From: Rhodococcus spelaei
GTDB taxonomy: Bacteria; Actinomycetota; Actinomycetes; Mycobacteriales; Mycobacteriaceae
Assembly: GCF_006704125.1 (NCBI RefSeq)
Contig: NZ_VIGH01000003.1
Span: forward strand, 124,001-188,000
Direction of reading: 5' to 3'
Length of the DNA stretch: 64,000 bases
In this document: positions 8,797 through 19,573 of the stretch, one piece after another
Numbering within the stretch: position 1 is the first letter of the stretch
Layout of the letters: each line of letters starts with the position of its first letter
The notes under the pieces: model-generated
The model's database searches: none
Told to the model about the DNA's origin: nothing
The model's input: the letters and a program-made list of their open reading frames with translations, nothing else
Program-made: the position numbers and the translations under genes

Positions 8797-10611
8797 ATGA
8801 CGGTGGATCCGACCGCATCCGGGGATTCCGGGCAGACAAGCAGCGCGGACGAGCTCGCGGCGAAGGCGGCCGCGGCAAAGGCCGCAGCCGAGGAGGCGGC
8901 CCGGATTGCGGCCGAAGCGGCGGCAGCGGCGGAGGCCGCGCTGCAGCAGGCGCAGGACGCGGAGAAGCAGCACGCCGCGCAGGTGGCCGCGGCGAAGACA
9001 CCGGCCAAGGAGCCCGCTCCGGCCACCGCGCCCACGGCCCCGTCCCCATCGCCGCCGAGCGCACCAGGCGGCGCGGCCCAGGAGATCGCGGCCGGCTACT
9101 CCTTCGACGGCGGGGCGCTCGAGCTCGGCACGATCATCGTCGACGGTGTCGTCGATTCCACAGCGCGCGTGCGTATTCCGCTGGCAACGCTCAACCGGCA
9201 CGGGCTCGTCGCGGGTGCGACCGGCACCGGCAAGACCAAGACGTTGCAGGGCATCTGCGAACAGCTTTCCGCCGCAGGCGTTCCCGTGGTGATGGCCGAC
9301 GTCAAGGGTGACGTGTCCGGACTGTCCGCGCCCGGCCAGGCGGGGGAGAAGATCGCCGCACGGGCCGTCGAAACCGGCATCGCAGACTGGGCGCCGACGG
9401 CGTTCCCGGTCGAGTTCCTGTCGCTCGGCACCGGTGGCATCGGCATCCCGGTGCGCGCGACCATCACGAGTTTCGGGCCGATCCTGCTCAGCAAGGTGCT
9501 GGGCCTCAACGACACCCAGGAGTCCACCCTGGGACTGATCTTCCACTGGGCCGACACCCAGGGCCTGGCGCTGCTGGACCTCAAGGACCTTCGCTCGGTC
9601 ATCGCGCACCTGACCTCGGACGAGGGCAAGGCCGACCTCAAGGGCATCGGTGGGGTGTCGTCGGCGACGGCCGGGGTGATCCTGAGGGCGCTGGCGAACC
9701 TCGAGGCGGACGGCGGCGACACCTTCTTCGGCGAACCCGAACTCGACACGGCGGACCTGCTGCGGGTCGGCCCCGACGGCAAGGGCGTCATCACGCTGTT
9801 CGAGCTGGGCGCGCAGGCCGCCCGGCCGGTGATGTTCTCCACGTTCCTGATGTGGGTGCTGGCCGACCTGTTCCAGACGCTGCCCGAGGTCGGCGACGTG
9901 GACAAGCCGAAGCTGGTGTTCATCTTCGACGAGGCGCACCTGCTGTTCGCCGACGCGTCGAAGGCCTTCCTGCAGCAGGTCGAGCAGACCGTCAAGCTGA
10001 TCCGCTCCAAGGGCGTCGGCGTGTTCTTCTGCACGCAGCTGCCGACGGACGTGCCGAACAACGTGCTCTCGCAGCTCGGCGCGCGCATCCAGCACGCGCT
10101 GCGCGCGTTCACCCCGGACGACCAGAAGGCGCTCACCAAGACGGTCCGGACCTACCCGAAGACCGAGCACTACGACCTCGAGAAGGCACTCACCTCGTTG
10201 GGCACCGGAGAGGCCGTGGTGACCGTGCTCTCCGAGAAGGGCGCGCCGACTCCGGTGGCATGGGCGAAGATTCCGCCGCCGCGTTCGCTGATGGACACCA
10301 TCGGGGAACCGGCGATCCGGGTGGCGGCGGCGGCCAGCCCGCTGCATGCGAAGTACGGGGAGACGATCGACCGGGAGTCGGCCTACGAGCGGTTGACCGC
10401 GAAGGTGTCGGGAGCACAGAGCGACGGGCTCGACCTACCGCCTGCGCTACCGGACCTGCCCGACCTGCCGCCGCCCGCCCCGGACGAGCCCAGTGCCGTG
10501 GAGCGGATCATGGAGAACACCGCGGTCAAGAGCTTCCTGCGGTCCGCGGCGACTGTCGCCGGACGAGAAATCTCGCGGTCCATCTTCGGGACCAGCCGCC
10601 GCAGGCGCTGA
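8797..10611 (+). CDS. HerA-like DUF853 ATPase with Ala-rich N-terminal extension, Rv2510c-like
   Basis: A 604-residue ATPase of the DUF853/YjgR branch of the HerA-FtsK superfamily. Walker A is GATGTGKT at residues 140-147 and Walker B is LVFIFDEAHLLF. Other family segments are VVMADVKGDVSGL and IRSKGVGVFFCTQLPTDVP. Residues 20-70 are an Ala/Glu/Lys-rich helix, likely coiled coil, followed by a Pro/Ala linker. The M. tuberculosis homologue is shorter (about 530 residues), so this extension is lineage-specific. HerA-type proteins pump DNA, but the role of DUF853 members is not established. Start ATG 8797 has GAGGAGG upstream. The gene sits beside orn and near the CmrA-like reductase as in mycobacteria. 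Confidence 0.88.
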   Translation: MTVDPTASGDSGQTSSADELAAKAAAAKAAAEEAARIAAEAAAAAEAALQQAQDAEKQHAAQVAAAKTPAKEPAPATAPTAPSPSPPSAPGGAAQEIAAGYSFDGGALELGTIIVDGVVDSTARVRIPLATLNRHGLVAGATGTGKTKTLQGICEQLSAAGVPVVMADVKGDVSGLSAPGQAGEKIAARAVETGIADWAPTAFPVEFLSLGTGGIGIPVRATITSFGPILLSKVLGLNDTQESTLGLIFHWADTQGLALLDLKDLRSVIAHLTSDEGKADLKGIGGVSSATAGVILRALANLEADGGDTFFGEPELDTADLLRVGPDGKGVITLFELGAQAARPVMFSTFLMWVLADLFQTLPEVGDVDKPKLVFIFDEAHLLFADASKAFLQQVEQTVKLIRSKGVGVFFCTQLPTDVPNNVLSQLGARIQHALRAFTPDDQKALTKTVRTYPKTEHYDLEKALTSLGTGEAVVTVLSEKGAPTPVAWAKIPPPRSLMDTIGEPAIRVAAAASPLHAKYGETIDRESAYERLTAKVSGAQSDGLDLPPALPDLPDLPPPAPDEPSAVERIMENTAVKSFLRSAATVAGREISRSIFGTSRRRR

Positions 10612-10617
10612 CGCACT

Positions 10618-10657
10618 GTGCGCGCCGTTCACCCCAACCGGGGTGAACGGCGCGCAC
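10618..10657. terminator. Long hairpin between convergent genes
   Basis: Perfect 18-base arms at 10618-10635 and 10640-10657 with a four-base loop. There is no T-run. It lies between the DUF853 gene and the acyl-CoA ligase gene, which end facing each other, so it may stop both transcripts. Confidence 0.65.
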
Positions 10658-10673
10658 GGGCGGCGGAGCCGCC

Positions 10674-12317
10674 TCACACCGGCGGGAGCAGTCGGGGCAC
10701 GACCTTCCCGGTCGGGTTGCGCGGCAGTTCGTCGAGGAACGCGACCTCCCGCGGCACGCAGAACCGGGCCAGGTGGGCCTTGACGTGGGCGCGCACGTCG
10801 TCGGACGTCAGGGCGCCGCCGGCGGCGTCGTCGGTGCGCACGACATAGGCGGCCAGGCGGGCACCGAACTCCGGGTCCTCGATCCCGACCACGGCGTTCT
10901 CGAGGACGCCGGGCAGTTCGCTGAGCAGGTTCTCGACCTCGCGTGGGTAGACGTTCTCGCCGCCGGAGACGATCATGTCGTCGCTGCGACCGTCGAGGAA
11001 GAGCAGACCGTCCTCGTTGAAGTGTCCGAGGTCGCCGGTCGACATCAGACCGTCGCGCACCTGCTTGTCGCTGCCGGCGCGGGTGTAGCCCTCGAAGAGC
11101 ATCCCGTTGCCGACGAAGACGTGGCCGACCTCGCCGTCCGGGACCGGGTTCCCGTCCTCGTCGAGGATCCGCACCACCGTCCCGAGCGGAGGGCGGCCGG
11201 CGGTGGCCGGGTGCTGCGCCATCTCGTGCGGCTGCGCGATCGACGCCCAGCTCACCTCGGTGGAGCCGTAGAAGTTGTAGAGCACCGGACCGAACACCTC
11301 GAGGGTCTTGTGCACGACGCCGGTCGGGATCGCGGATCCGCTCGCCGCGATCACCCGCAGCGACGACAGGTCCGCGTCGCGGGTGCCGGACGGCAGGTCG
11401 GTGATCCGCTGCAGCATCGTCGGCACCACCCACAGCGCGCTCGCCTCGTGCTCGGCGACCGACGCGACCGTCGCGGCGGGGTCGAACCGGCGGCTCAGCA
11501 CCATCGTCGACCGCAAGGCCAACGCGATCTGGGTGGCGGCCAGACCCCAGGTGTGGAAGATCGGGGACGCGACGACGGTGGTCTCGGTGCTGCGCAGCGG
11601 CAGTCGGGACAGCACCGCGGACGCGGGCATCCAGCTGCGCGGCTCGGGTCGCGAGGCGCCCTTGGGGGTGCCCGTGGTGCCGGAGGTCAGCACGATGATC
11701 CGACCGCGTCGGGGCCGGCGGTCGAGTGATCCCGCGCCGCCGCGCCTGCCGTCCTCGATCAGCCCGTCGAATCGTGCCCAGCCCTCGGCGCCGGAGGTCC
11801 CGTCCTCGACGTGCCCGGGGTCCTCGAACACCGCGACCCGCAGCGTGCTGTCGGGGATCAGCCCGGTGAACTCGGGGTCGACGAGCAGCCAGTCCAGTTT
11901 CTGTTCGACGACCACCTCGGCGAGCTGAGTGGTCGACGCGCCGGTGTTCAGCAGCACCAGGTCGGTGCCGAGCCGCGACGATGCGCCCATCGCGACGAGG
12001 AAGCCCCGGTGGTTGCGGGCCAGGATCCCGATCCGGCCGCGCTCACGCAGGCCGCGGTCGCGGAGGGCGACGGCGAGCGCGTGTGCGTCGGTGTCGAGCT
12101 GGCGGTAGCTGACCGAGCCGAGATCGTCGACGACGGCGATCCGGTCGCCGCTGCGACGGGCGGCGACGGCAAGCAAGCCGCCCGCGGTGAAGTCCCACTG
12201 GAACCAGGCGGAGACCACGCCGGTGAGGGCACTCGGTCCGATCGGTCCGACGATGCCGGCCTTGGTGATGGGGACGAGCCCCTTGATCAGGTCGGTGGCT
12301 CCGGCAAGGCTCGGCAT
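10674..12317 (-). CDS. Fatty-acyl-CoA / acyl-AMP ligase (FadD family)
   Basis: A 547-residue adenylate-forming enzyme that should activate a carboxylic acid with ATP and usually transfer it to CoA. The P-loop motif LTSGTTGTPKGA, the motif NFYGSTEVS, the motif STGDLG, and the C-terminal lysine region NPTGKVVPR are all present. The start at ATG 12317 is chosen because AGGAGG lies upstream; an in-frame ATG at 12341 would add eight residues and sits beyond that ribosome site. The chain length of the substrate cannot be read. Two symmetrical elements lie just upstream (12346-12375 and 12379-12394), suggesting control by a lipid-responsive repressor. It lies in a block of lipid genes. Confidence 0.88.
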   Translation of the reverse strand: MPSLAGATDLIKGLVPITKAGIVGPIGPSALTGVVSAWFQWDFTAGGLLAVAARRSGDRIAVVDDLGSVSYRQLDTDAHALAVALRDRGLRERGRIGILARNHRGFLVAMGASSRLGTDLVLLNTGASTTQLAEVVVEQKLDWLLVDPEFTGLIPDSTLRVAVFEDPGHVEDGTSGAEGWARFDGLIEDGRRGGAGSLDRRPRRGRIIVLTSGTTGTPKGASRPEPRSWMPASAVLSRLPLRSTETTVVASPIFHTWGLAATQIALALRSTMVLSRRFDPAATVASVAEHEASALWVVPTMLQRITDLPSGTRDADLSSLRVIAASGSAIPTGVVHKTLEVFGPVLYNFYGSTEVSWASIAQPHEMAQHPATAGRPPLGTVVRILDEDGNPVPDGEVGHVFVGNGMLFEGYTRAGSDKQVRDGLMSTGDLGHFNEDGLLFLDGRSDDMIVSGGENVYPREVENLLSELPGVLENAVVGIEDPEFGARLAAYVVRTDDAAGGALTSDDVRAHVKAHLARFCVPREVAFLDELPRNPTGKVVPRLLPPV

Positions 12318-12345
12318 CGGGCAGTGTCCTCCTGGCGGCAACGGG

Positions 12346-12375
12346 ACTGTGCTGTGGTTCCGACCACAGCACAGT
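12346..12375. promoter_or_regulatory. 13-base inverted repeat upstream of the acyl-CoA ligase
   Basis: ACTGTGCTGTGGT and ACCACAGCACAGT are perfect inverse copies with a four-base loop. It lies between the ligase start and the end of the lysA-like gene. It could be an operator, or the terminator of lysA, although no T-run follows. Confidence 0.5.
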
Positions 12376-12378
12376 CAA

Positions 12379-12394
12379 CTTACTCGTCGGTAAG
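12379..12394. promoter_or_regulatory. Candidate TetR-type operator before the acyl-CoA ligase
   Basis: CTTAC and GTAAG arms surround six bases. The inner 14 bases fit TTAC[C/T]-N4-GGTAA, the same pattern as the etfBA palindrome at 5866-5879. Confidence 0.5.
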
Positions 12395-12421
12395 GACTGG
12401 CGCCAGTGGGTGCCGATGTTG

Positions 12422-13765
12422 CTAGCGGGATGCCTCGCGGCGCAGCAGATCCTCGACCGTCTCGCGCCGGATCAACTCGCGACTGCGGCCGTCGCGCACC
12501 GCGACGATCGGCGGCCGGCCGACCGCGTTGTAGGTGGAGGCGAGGCTGTGGTGGTAGGCCCCGGTCCCGGGGACGGCGAGGACGTCACCCGGGTGCAGAT
12601 CCGACGGCAGCTCGACGTCGACCGCCAGCTCGTCGCCGGACTCGCAGTGCCGGCCCGCGACCGTGACGACGGCGGGCGCCGCCGACGAGTGCCGATTCGC
12701 CAGCGCGACGCTGTAGCGGGCACCGTACAGCGCGACCCTCGGGTTGTCGCTCATGCCGCCGTCGACGCAGACGAAGGTCCGGCCGCCGGTTATGTGCTTG
12801 ACCGACACCACCCGGTACACGGTCACTCCCGCCCTGCCCGCGACCGCGCGGCCGGGTTCGAGAGTGATTCGCGGGCGCGGGAACCGGTACCGAGCGCACG
12901 CCTCGTCGAGCGCGTTCTCGATCGCGCCGGCCAACGTACTCAGGTCCAGCTGCGGATCGTCGGGCCGGTAGCAGATACCGTGTCCGCCACCGAGATCGAG
13001 CTCGGTGAGGATCAGCCCGTGGTCGAGCCGGATCTGCGCCATCTGCCCGACCATCAGGTGCACTGCGGTCGCGAAATGTGCGGCGTCGGTGATCTGCGAG
13101 CCCAGATGGCAGTGCAGGCCGACCAGGTTCAGTCGCGGTTGCCCGAGTACCCGCCGGACGGCGTCGTCGGCCTGACCGTGGGCGAGCGGGAAACCGAACT
13201 TCTGGTCGGTGACGCCGGTGGCCACCGCGGGGTGGGTGTGCGCGTCGATGCCGGGCGTGACCCGGATCAGGACGTTCTGCCTGCGGGTCAGCGACGAAGC
13301 GAGCAGCGCGATCTCGGTGACCGAGTCCAACACGATCCGACCGACCCCGGCCGTCCGCGCCGCAGCCAGTTCAGCGGGCGTCTTCGCGTTGCCGTGCATG
13401 ATGATTCGCCGCGGGTCGACGCCGGCGGACAGTGCGATGGCCAGTTCCCCCGCCGAGCACACGTCGAGTGCGAGCCCCTCCTCGGTCACCCAGGACGCCA
13501 CCGCGCGGGTGAGCAACGCCTTTCCGGCGTAGGCGATCTCGGCCTCCGGGAACACCTCCCGGTAGGTCCGGCACCGGCCGCGCAGGTCCATCTCGTCGAG
13601 GACGTAGCTGGGCGTGCCGTACTGGTCGGCGATGTCCGCCAGCGCCACCCCGGCCACTGTGATGCGACCGTGGTCGTCGACGTGGGTGCCGTCCGGCCAG
13701 ACGGCGGGGTCGAGGCGCGGGGTCATTGCCGAGCGCAGCGACGGGAAGATCTCGAGCAGGGTCAC
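12422..13765 (-). CDS. lysA: Diaminopimelate decarboxylase (fold III PLP enzyme)
   Basis: A 447-residue LysA-type enzyme, which decarboxylates meso-diaminopimelate to L-lysine. The PLP lysine is in IAYAGKALLTRAV. HCHLGSQ, ELDLGGGHGI, EPGRAVAG (phosphate binding), RHCESGD and the C-terminal GAYHHSLASTYN are all in the expected order. It starts at GTG 13765 with AAGGAGA upstream. In most actinobacteria the main lysA is next to argS and hom, whereas this copy sits among lipid genes, so it may be a second copy or a related decarboxylase. GAYHHS in place of the more usual GAYxYS may indicate a shift in specificity. No riboswitch was recognised upstream. Confidence 0.8.
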   Translation of the reverse strand: MTLLEIFPSLRSAMTPRLDPAVWPDGTHVDDHGRITVAGVALADIADQYGTPSYVLDEMDLRGRCRTYREVFPEAEIAYAGKALLTRAVASWVTEEGLALDVCSAGELAIALSAGVDPRRIIMHGNAKTPAELAAARTAGVGRIVLDSVTEIALLASSLTRRQNVLIRVTPGIDAHTHPAVATGVTDQKFGFPLAHGQADDAVRRVLGQPRLNLVGLHCHLGSQITDAAHFATAVHLMVGQMAQIRLDHGLILTELDLGGGHGICYRPDDPQLDLSTLAGAIENALDEACARYRFPRPRITLEPGRAVAGRAGVTVYRVVSVKHITGGRTFVCVDGGMSDNPRVALYGARYSVALANRHSSAAPAVVTVAGRHCESGDELAVDVELPSDLHPGDVLAVPGTGAYHHSLASTYNAVGRPPIVAVRDGRSRELIRRETVEDLLRREASR

Positions 13766-13875
13766 CGTGGTCTCCTTGGGTGGATGTCACCCTCCGGAGT
13801 ACTCCCCGAGATCCCCGCTCACCGCACCCTTGACGGGCCCTTGACGCCGGCGGGGGCGGTTTTGACGCGAACCGA

Positions 13876-14679
13876 CTAGCCGCCCAGCTTCTTGTAGAAG
13901 GTGCCGACGATCGGGGCCACCACCGCCCGCGGGCTGTACTGCCCGGCGACCGACATGCCCTTGCTGAGGATGCCCGGCACCACGCGCATCTTGTTCTTCG
14001 CGAGTGCGTCGAGCGAGACCTTCGCGGTGTACTCGCTCGAGATCCAGAAGAAGTCGGGCACCAGCCTGTCCACGATGGACGCCTCGGCGGGGTCGGGCGT
14101 TTCCGTGCGCACCGGGCCCGGCGCGAGCAGCGTCACGTGCACGCCGGACCCCTTCAGCTCGCCGCGCAGCGACTCGGAGAAGGTGTTGACGAAGGCCTTG
14201 GTGGCGGCGTAGGTCGCGTTGTTGGGGATCGGCATGTTGCCGGCCGCGGACCCCACGTTGAGGATGCCGCCCGAGCGGCGCTCGATCATGCCGGGCAGGA
14301 CCGCCAGCGTGAGGTCGTGCACGGCAACGGCATTGAGCTCGACCTGGGCCCGCTCGTAGCCGGCGTCGAGCTCGGACACCGGCCCGAAGGTCGCGATGCC
14401 GGCGTTGTTGCACAGGATGCTGACCGGGCGGTGCGCGAGTTCCTCGGTGAGCGCGGCGCGCTTGTCGCGGTCGGACAGGTCCACCGCCCGCACCTCGACG
14501 GTGACCCCGTGGGCGGCGGTCAGCTTCGCGGCCAGGGCATCGAGCAGGTCGCCGCGGCGAGCGACGAGGATCAACGAATGGCCCTGTGCGGCCAGCTCGG
14601 TGGCCAGCGCCTCGCCGATGCCGGAGGAGGCGCCGGTCACGACCGCGCGGGTGTCGGGGGTGGGGGTAGGCAGGCTCAC
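13876..14679 (-). CDS. cmrA: Short-chain reductase, CmrA / Rv2509-like
   Basis: A 267-residue classical short-chain dehydrogenase, one residue different in length from M. tuberculosis Rv2509. That enzyme (CmrA) reduces the beta-keto precursor of mycolic acids. Motifs are TGASSGIG for NADPH binding, CNNAGIATFG, and the Ser-Tyr-Lys set in NVGSAAG and TYAATKAF. GTG 14679 is chosen because the longer frame from 14730 adds 17 non-conserved residues; no strong ribosome site is seen. Rv2509 is neighbour to Rv2510c and Rv2511, whose counterparts are also in this window, which supports the assignment. If correct, the organism makes mycolic acids. Confidence 0.8.
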   Translation of the reverse strand: MSLPTPTPDTRAVVTGASSGIGEALATELAAQGHSLILVARRGDLLDALAAKLTAAHGVTVEVRAVDLSDRDKRAALTEELAHRPVSILCNNAGIATFGPVSELDAGYERAQVELNAVAVHDLTLAVLPGMIERRSGGILNVGSAAGNMPIPNNATYAATKAFVNTFSESLRGELKGSGVHVTLLAPGPVRTETPDPAEASIVDRLVPDFFWISSEYTAKVSLDALAKNKMRVVPGILSKGMSVAGQYSPRAVVAPIVGTFYKKLGG

Positions 14680-14726
14680 GGTGGTCAGGCTAACCGCTAC
14701 ACCGTCGCCGCGAGCGCGGTGCCCTG

Positions 14727-17424
<2,698 letters not shown>

Positions 17425-17436
17425 GCGACTCAGTAT

Positions 17437-17472
17437 CTATGCAACGAGGTGACTATGCAACTGGATGTATAG
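17437..17472. promoter_or_regulatory. Candidate PadR operator region
   Basis: CTATGCAAC occurs twice, at 17437-17445 and 17453-17461, 16 bases apart. The second copy is part of an imperfect palindrome at 17455-17472 with outer arms TATGCA and TGTATA. It lies just upstream of the PadR start, between padR and the divergent amidohydrolase-like gene. Confidence 0.45.
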
Positions 17473-17545
17473 GCGTCGAGGGGCCTCCGTGGCCCGACGG
17501 GCGCGCCGTCGCGATCTCCTCCGTGCGGATCGAATCAGCGGCAGA

Positions 17546-18457
17546 ATGGCACCGATGGCACGGTCATCCGACGGAGCGCCGGCCGGATCCGCGGGATCCG
17601 GCGAACAGGACATTGCGCGGTTCGTCGGGCGGATCGGTCTGGTCGACCATCACTGCCACGGCGTGCTGCGCGACCCTCTCGATCGCGACGGGTTCGAGTC
17701 CTGGTTGTGCGAGGCCGACGGTCCCGGACGCTGGCACGGCACCATGTTCGACACCCAGGCCGGCCTCGCGGTCCGCCGCTTCTGCGCCGCGCCGCTCGGC
17801 CTGGCGCCGCACGCGGGCGCCGAGGATTACCTCGCGCGCCGCGCCGAACTCGGTCCCGACGAGGTGGCCCGGCGGTTGCTGCGCGCTGCTGGAATATCAG
17901 AGTTCCTGGTGGACACCGGTTTTCGGGGAGACAGTCTGACGCTGCCGAACGAGTTGGCAGCCCTCGCGGGTGCGCCGGCGCGGGAGATCGTCCGGCTGGA
18001 GTCCGTGGCCGAGCGGATGATCGTCGGGTGCGGTGCCACCGAGTTCGCCGAGTCGTGCCGGGACGCGTTGGCGACCGCGGCCGTGACCGCGGTCGCGTTC
18101 AAGTCGATCGCCGGGTACCGGGTCGGCCTCGACCTGGCGCCGGATCGCCCGGCCGCGAGCGAGGTCGCCGACGCAGCCGCACGGTGGGCGTCGAACGTCG
18201 TCACCGGAGCGGGTCGGGTGCTGGCGGAACTGCTCGAACTCGCGCCGCTGCGGTCGGTGCTGTTCTCCACCGACGGCTGTGGGCTGCCCGAACTGTTCCT
18301 CGTCGGCGCCGAACTGTTCCGCCGGGCGCTGTCGGGGTTCCTCGTCACGGGCCTTGCTGACGACGCCTGGTCACGCCGGGACGCGGAACGGATTGCGACG
18401 CTGATCGCCGCAAACAACGCCAGGCGCCTACCGCCTCGACTGAGTCCGACGTGGTGA
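17546..18457 (+). CDS. Amidohydrolase-like protein, probably with an internal deletion
   Basis: A 303-residue protein resembling metal-dependent amidohydrolases of the Amidohydro_2 type. The N-terminal metal motif is VDHHCHGVL and the C-terminal catalytic region is VLFSTDGCGLPELFLVG followed by ANNARRLP. Family members I know of are about 370-390 residues and carry a central segment with a further histidine (a HCYPYH-like motif). Here the sequence jumps from DAAARWASNVVTGAG directly to LAELLELAPLRSVLF, so 60-80 residues seem missing without a frameshift. If so the enzyme is probably inactive. ATG 17546 is used (ATG 17555 also possible); no clear ribosome site is seen. The substrate is unknown. 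Confidence 0.6.
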   Translation: MAPMARSSDGAPAGSAGSGEQDIARFVGRIGLVDHHCHGVLRDPLDRDGFESWLCEADGPGRWHGTMFDTQAGLAVRRFCAAPLGLAPHAGAEDYLARRAELGPDEVARRLLRAAGISEFLVDTGFRGDSLTLPNELAALAGAPAREIVRLESVAERMIVGCGATEFAESCRDALATAAVTAVAFKSIAGYRVGLDLAPDRPAASEVADAAARWASNVVTGAGRVLAELLELAPLRSVLFSTDGCGLPELFLVGAELFRRALSGFLVTGLADDAWSRRDAERIATLIAANNARRLPPRLSPTW

Positions 18458-18503
18458 GGCGATCTGCATGCAAGTTGCCCGGCGCTGCCGGCGGTGTGCG
18501 GGT

Positions 18504-19427
18504 TCAGGACCCGCTGGACCCGCCCGACTTGGTGACCGTGCCGGCCGCGTTCGTGGTCAGCAGCGGCAGGAACGTGTCCGCGATGACCTGATGCCCGACC
18601 GGGTTCGCGTGGATGTCGGCGAGCGAGCACATCCACGTCCATTCGCAGATTCTCGCGACATTGCGGGGCAGAGTTCCGAAGGGCGGGACGTCGACGGTGG
18701 TGAGGACGTCGTTGTTGGAGAACGCGTTCAGAACATCGGCAGTCTTGAACCCGTTCGCGCTGTTCGCAGTGGTGATGGTCGCGGCGAGCAGGTTGTTCGC
18801 GGCGGCGGTGCCCTGCGCTACCACTTGGGACGTGCCGCCCTTGAGCCAGCTGGCGAGTGCGGGGTCGTAGTAGTTCATCCCGACGTAGTGCGGGTCCTTG
18901 CCGCCGGCCTTGTGCAGTTCGCCGGTGATCTTCCCGAGGTTGGTGCCGATGGTGCCGAGGCTCTGCGCGATGCAGCCGACATCGGGCAGGCCCGCGGATC
19001 CGGATCCGGCCGTCAGGCAGTGGTAGATGTCGTTGGCGCCGACGGTGAGGGTGAGGTACTTGACCCGCCCCTGATGTGCCGCCAGGAACTTGGTGGCGAA
19101 GTCGAGTTGGGAACTCGCGTCGGGGTAGACGCACTTGCCGCCGTTGATCATCGACACGGTGGTCTCGCCATCGCATCCGATGCGCACGAACTGCAGGTTG
19201 GGGTCGGATTCCTTCAACGTCTTGTAGAGGAGATCGCTGTAGGAGACGGGTTCGTCCTTCTTCGTGTTCGGCTGATAGCCCGCGGCGAGGGAATCACCCA
19301 TCGAGACGTAGTACGTGTCGGTCGGATTCTCCGGCGGGACGGTCGGCGCGGCGACGGCGGGAGCGCCGGCGAATCCGATCGAGACGGCCGCGACGGCAAC
19401 GGCGACGGGCAGAAGTCGAGAGAGCAT
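18504..19427 (-). CDS. Secreted SGNH/GDSL esterase
   Basis: A 307-residue exported hydrolase. The signal peptide is MLSRLLPVAVAVAAVSIG followed by an Ala-rich cleavage region. SGNH blocks are visible: YYVSMGDSLAAGY with the nucleophile Ser, TLTVGANDIY with the conserved Asn, and ADIHANPVGHQVIAD with the Asp-His pair. Four or more cysteines suggest disulfides. It probably cleaves ester bonds in lipids or cell-wall polymers outside the cell. Start ATG 19427 has TGGAGG upstream; the longer frame is not supported. The C-terminal tail is Gly/Ser-rich. Confidence 0.85.
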   Translation of the reverse strand: MLSRLLPVAVAVAAVSIGFAGAPAVAAPTVPPENPTDTYYVSMGDSLAAGYQPNTKKDEPVSYSDLLYKTLKESDPNLQFVRIGCDGETTVSMINGGKCVYPDASSQLDFATKFLAAHQGRVKYLTLTVGANDIYHCLTAGSGSAGLPDVGCIAQSLGTIGTNLGKITGELHKAGGKDPHYVGMNYYDPALASWLKGGTSQVVAQGTAAANNLLAATITTANSANGFKTADVLNAFSNNDVLTTVDVPPFGTLPRNVARICEWTWMCSLADIHANPVGHQVIADTFLPLLTTNAAGTVTKSGGSSGS

Positions 19428-19573
19428 GGGTGCCTCCAGATCTGTGTGAACCGACCAGAATGACGGACCGCTCGAAAGGGTATGGCCGGCACCGCCGCCC
19501 ACGACGCGAACTGGGGAAATCGTTACGTCGCGGTGACGGGTACCGGCGGCACTCGCTCGCCTAGGCTCGCCGT

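Noticed and set aside
8743-10347. 534-residue minus-strand frame opposite the DUF853 ATPase
   Set aside because: It is a shadow: low-complexity Arg/Gly/Asp sequence with no motifs, opposite a gene with clear Walker motifs.
13766-13875. Lysine riboswitch before the lysA-like gene
   Set aside because: The 110-base leader is too short and lacks the multi-stem core; only short palindromes such as ACTCCGGAGT are seen.
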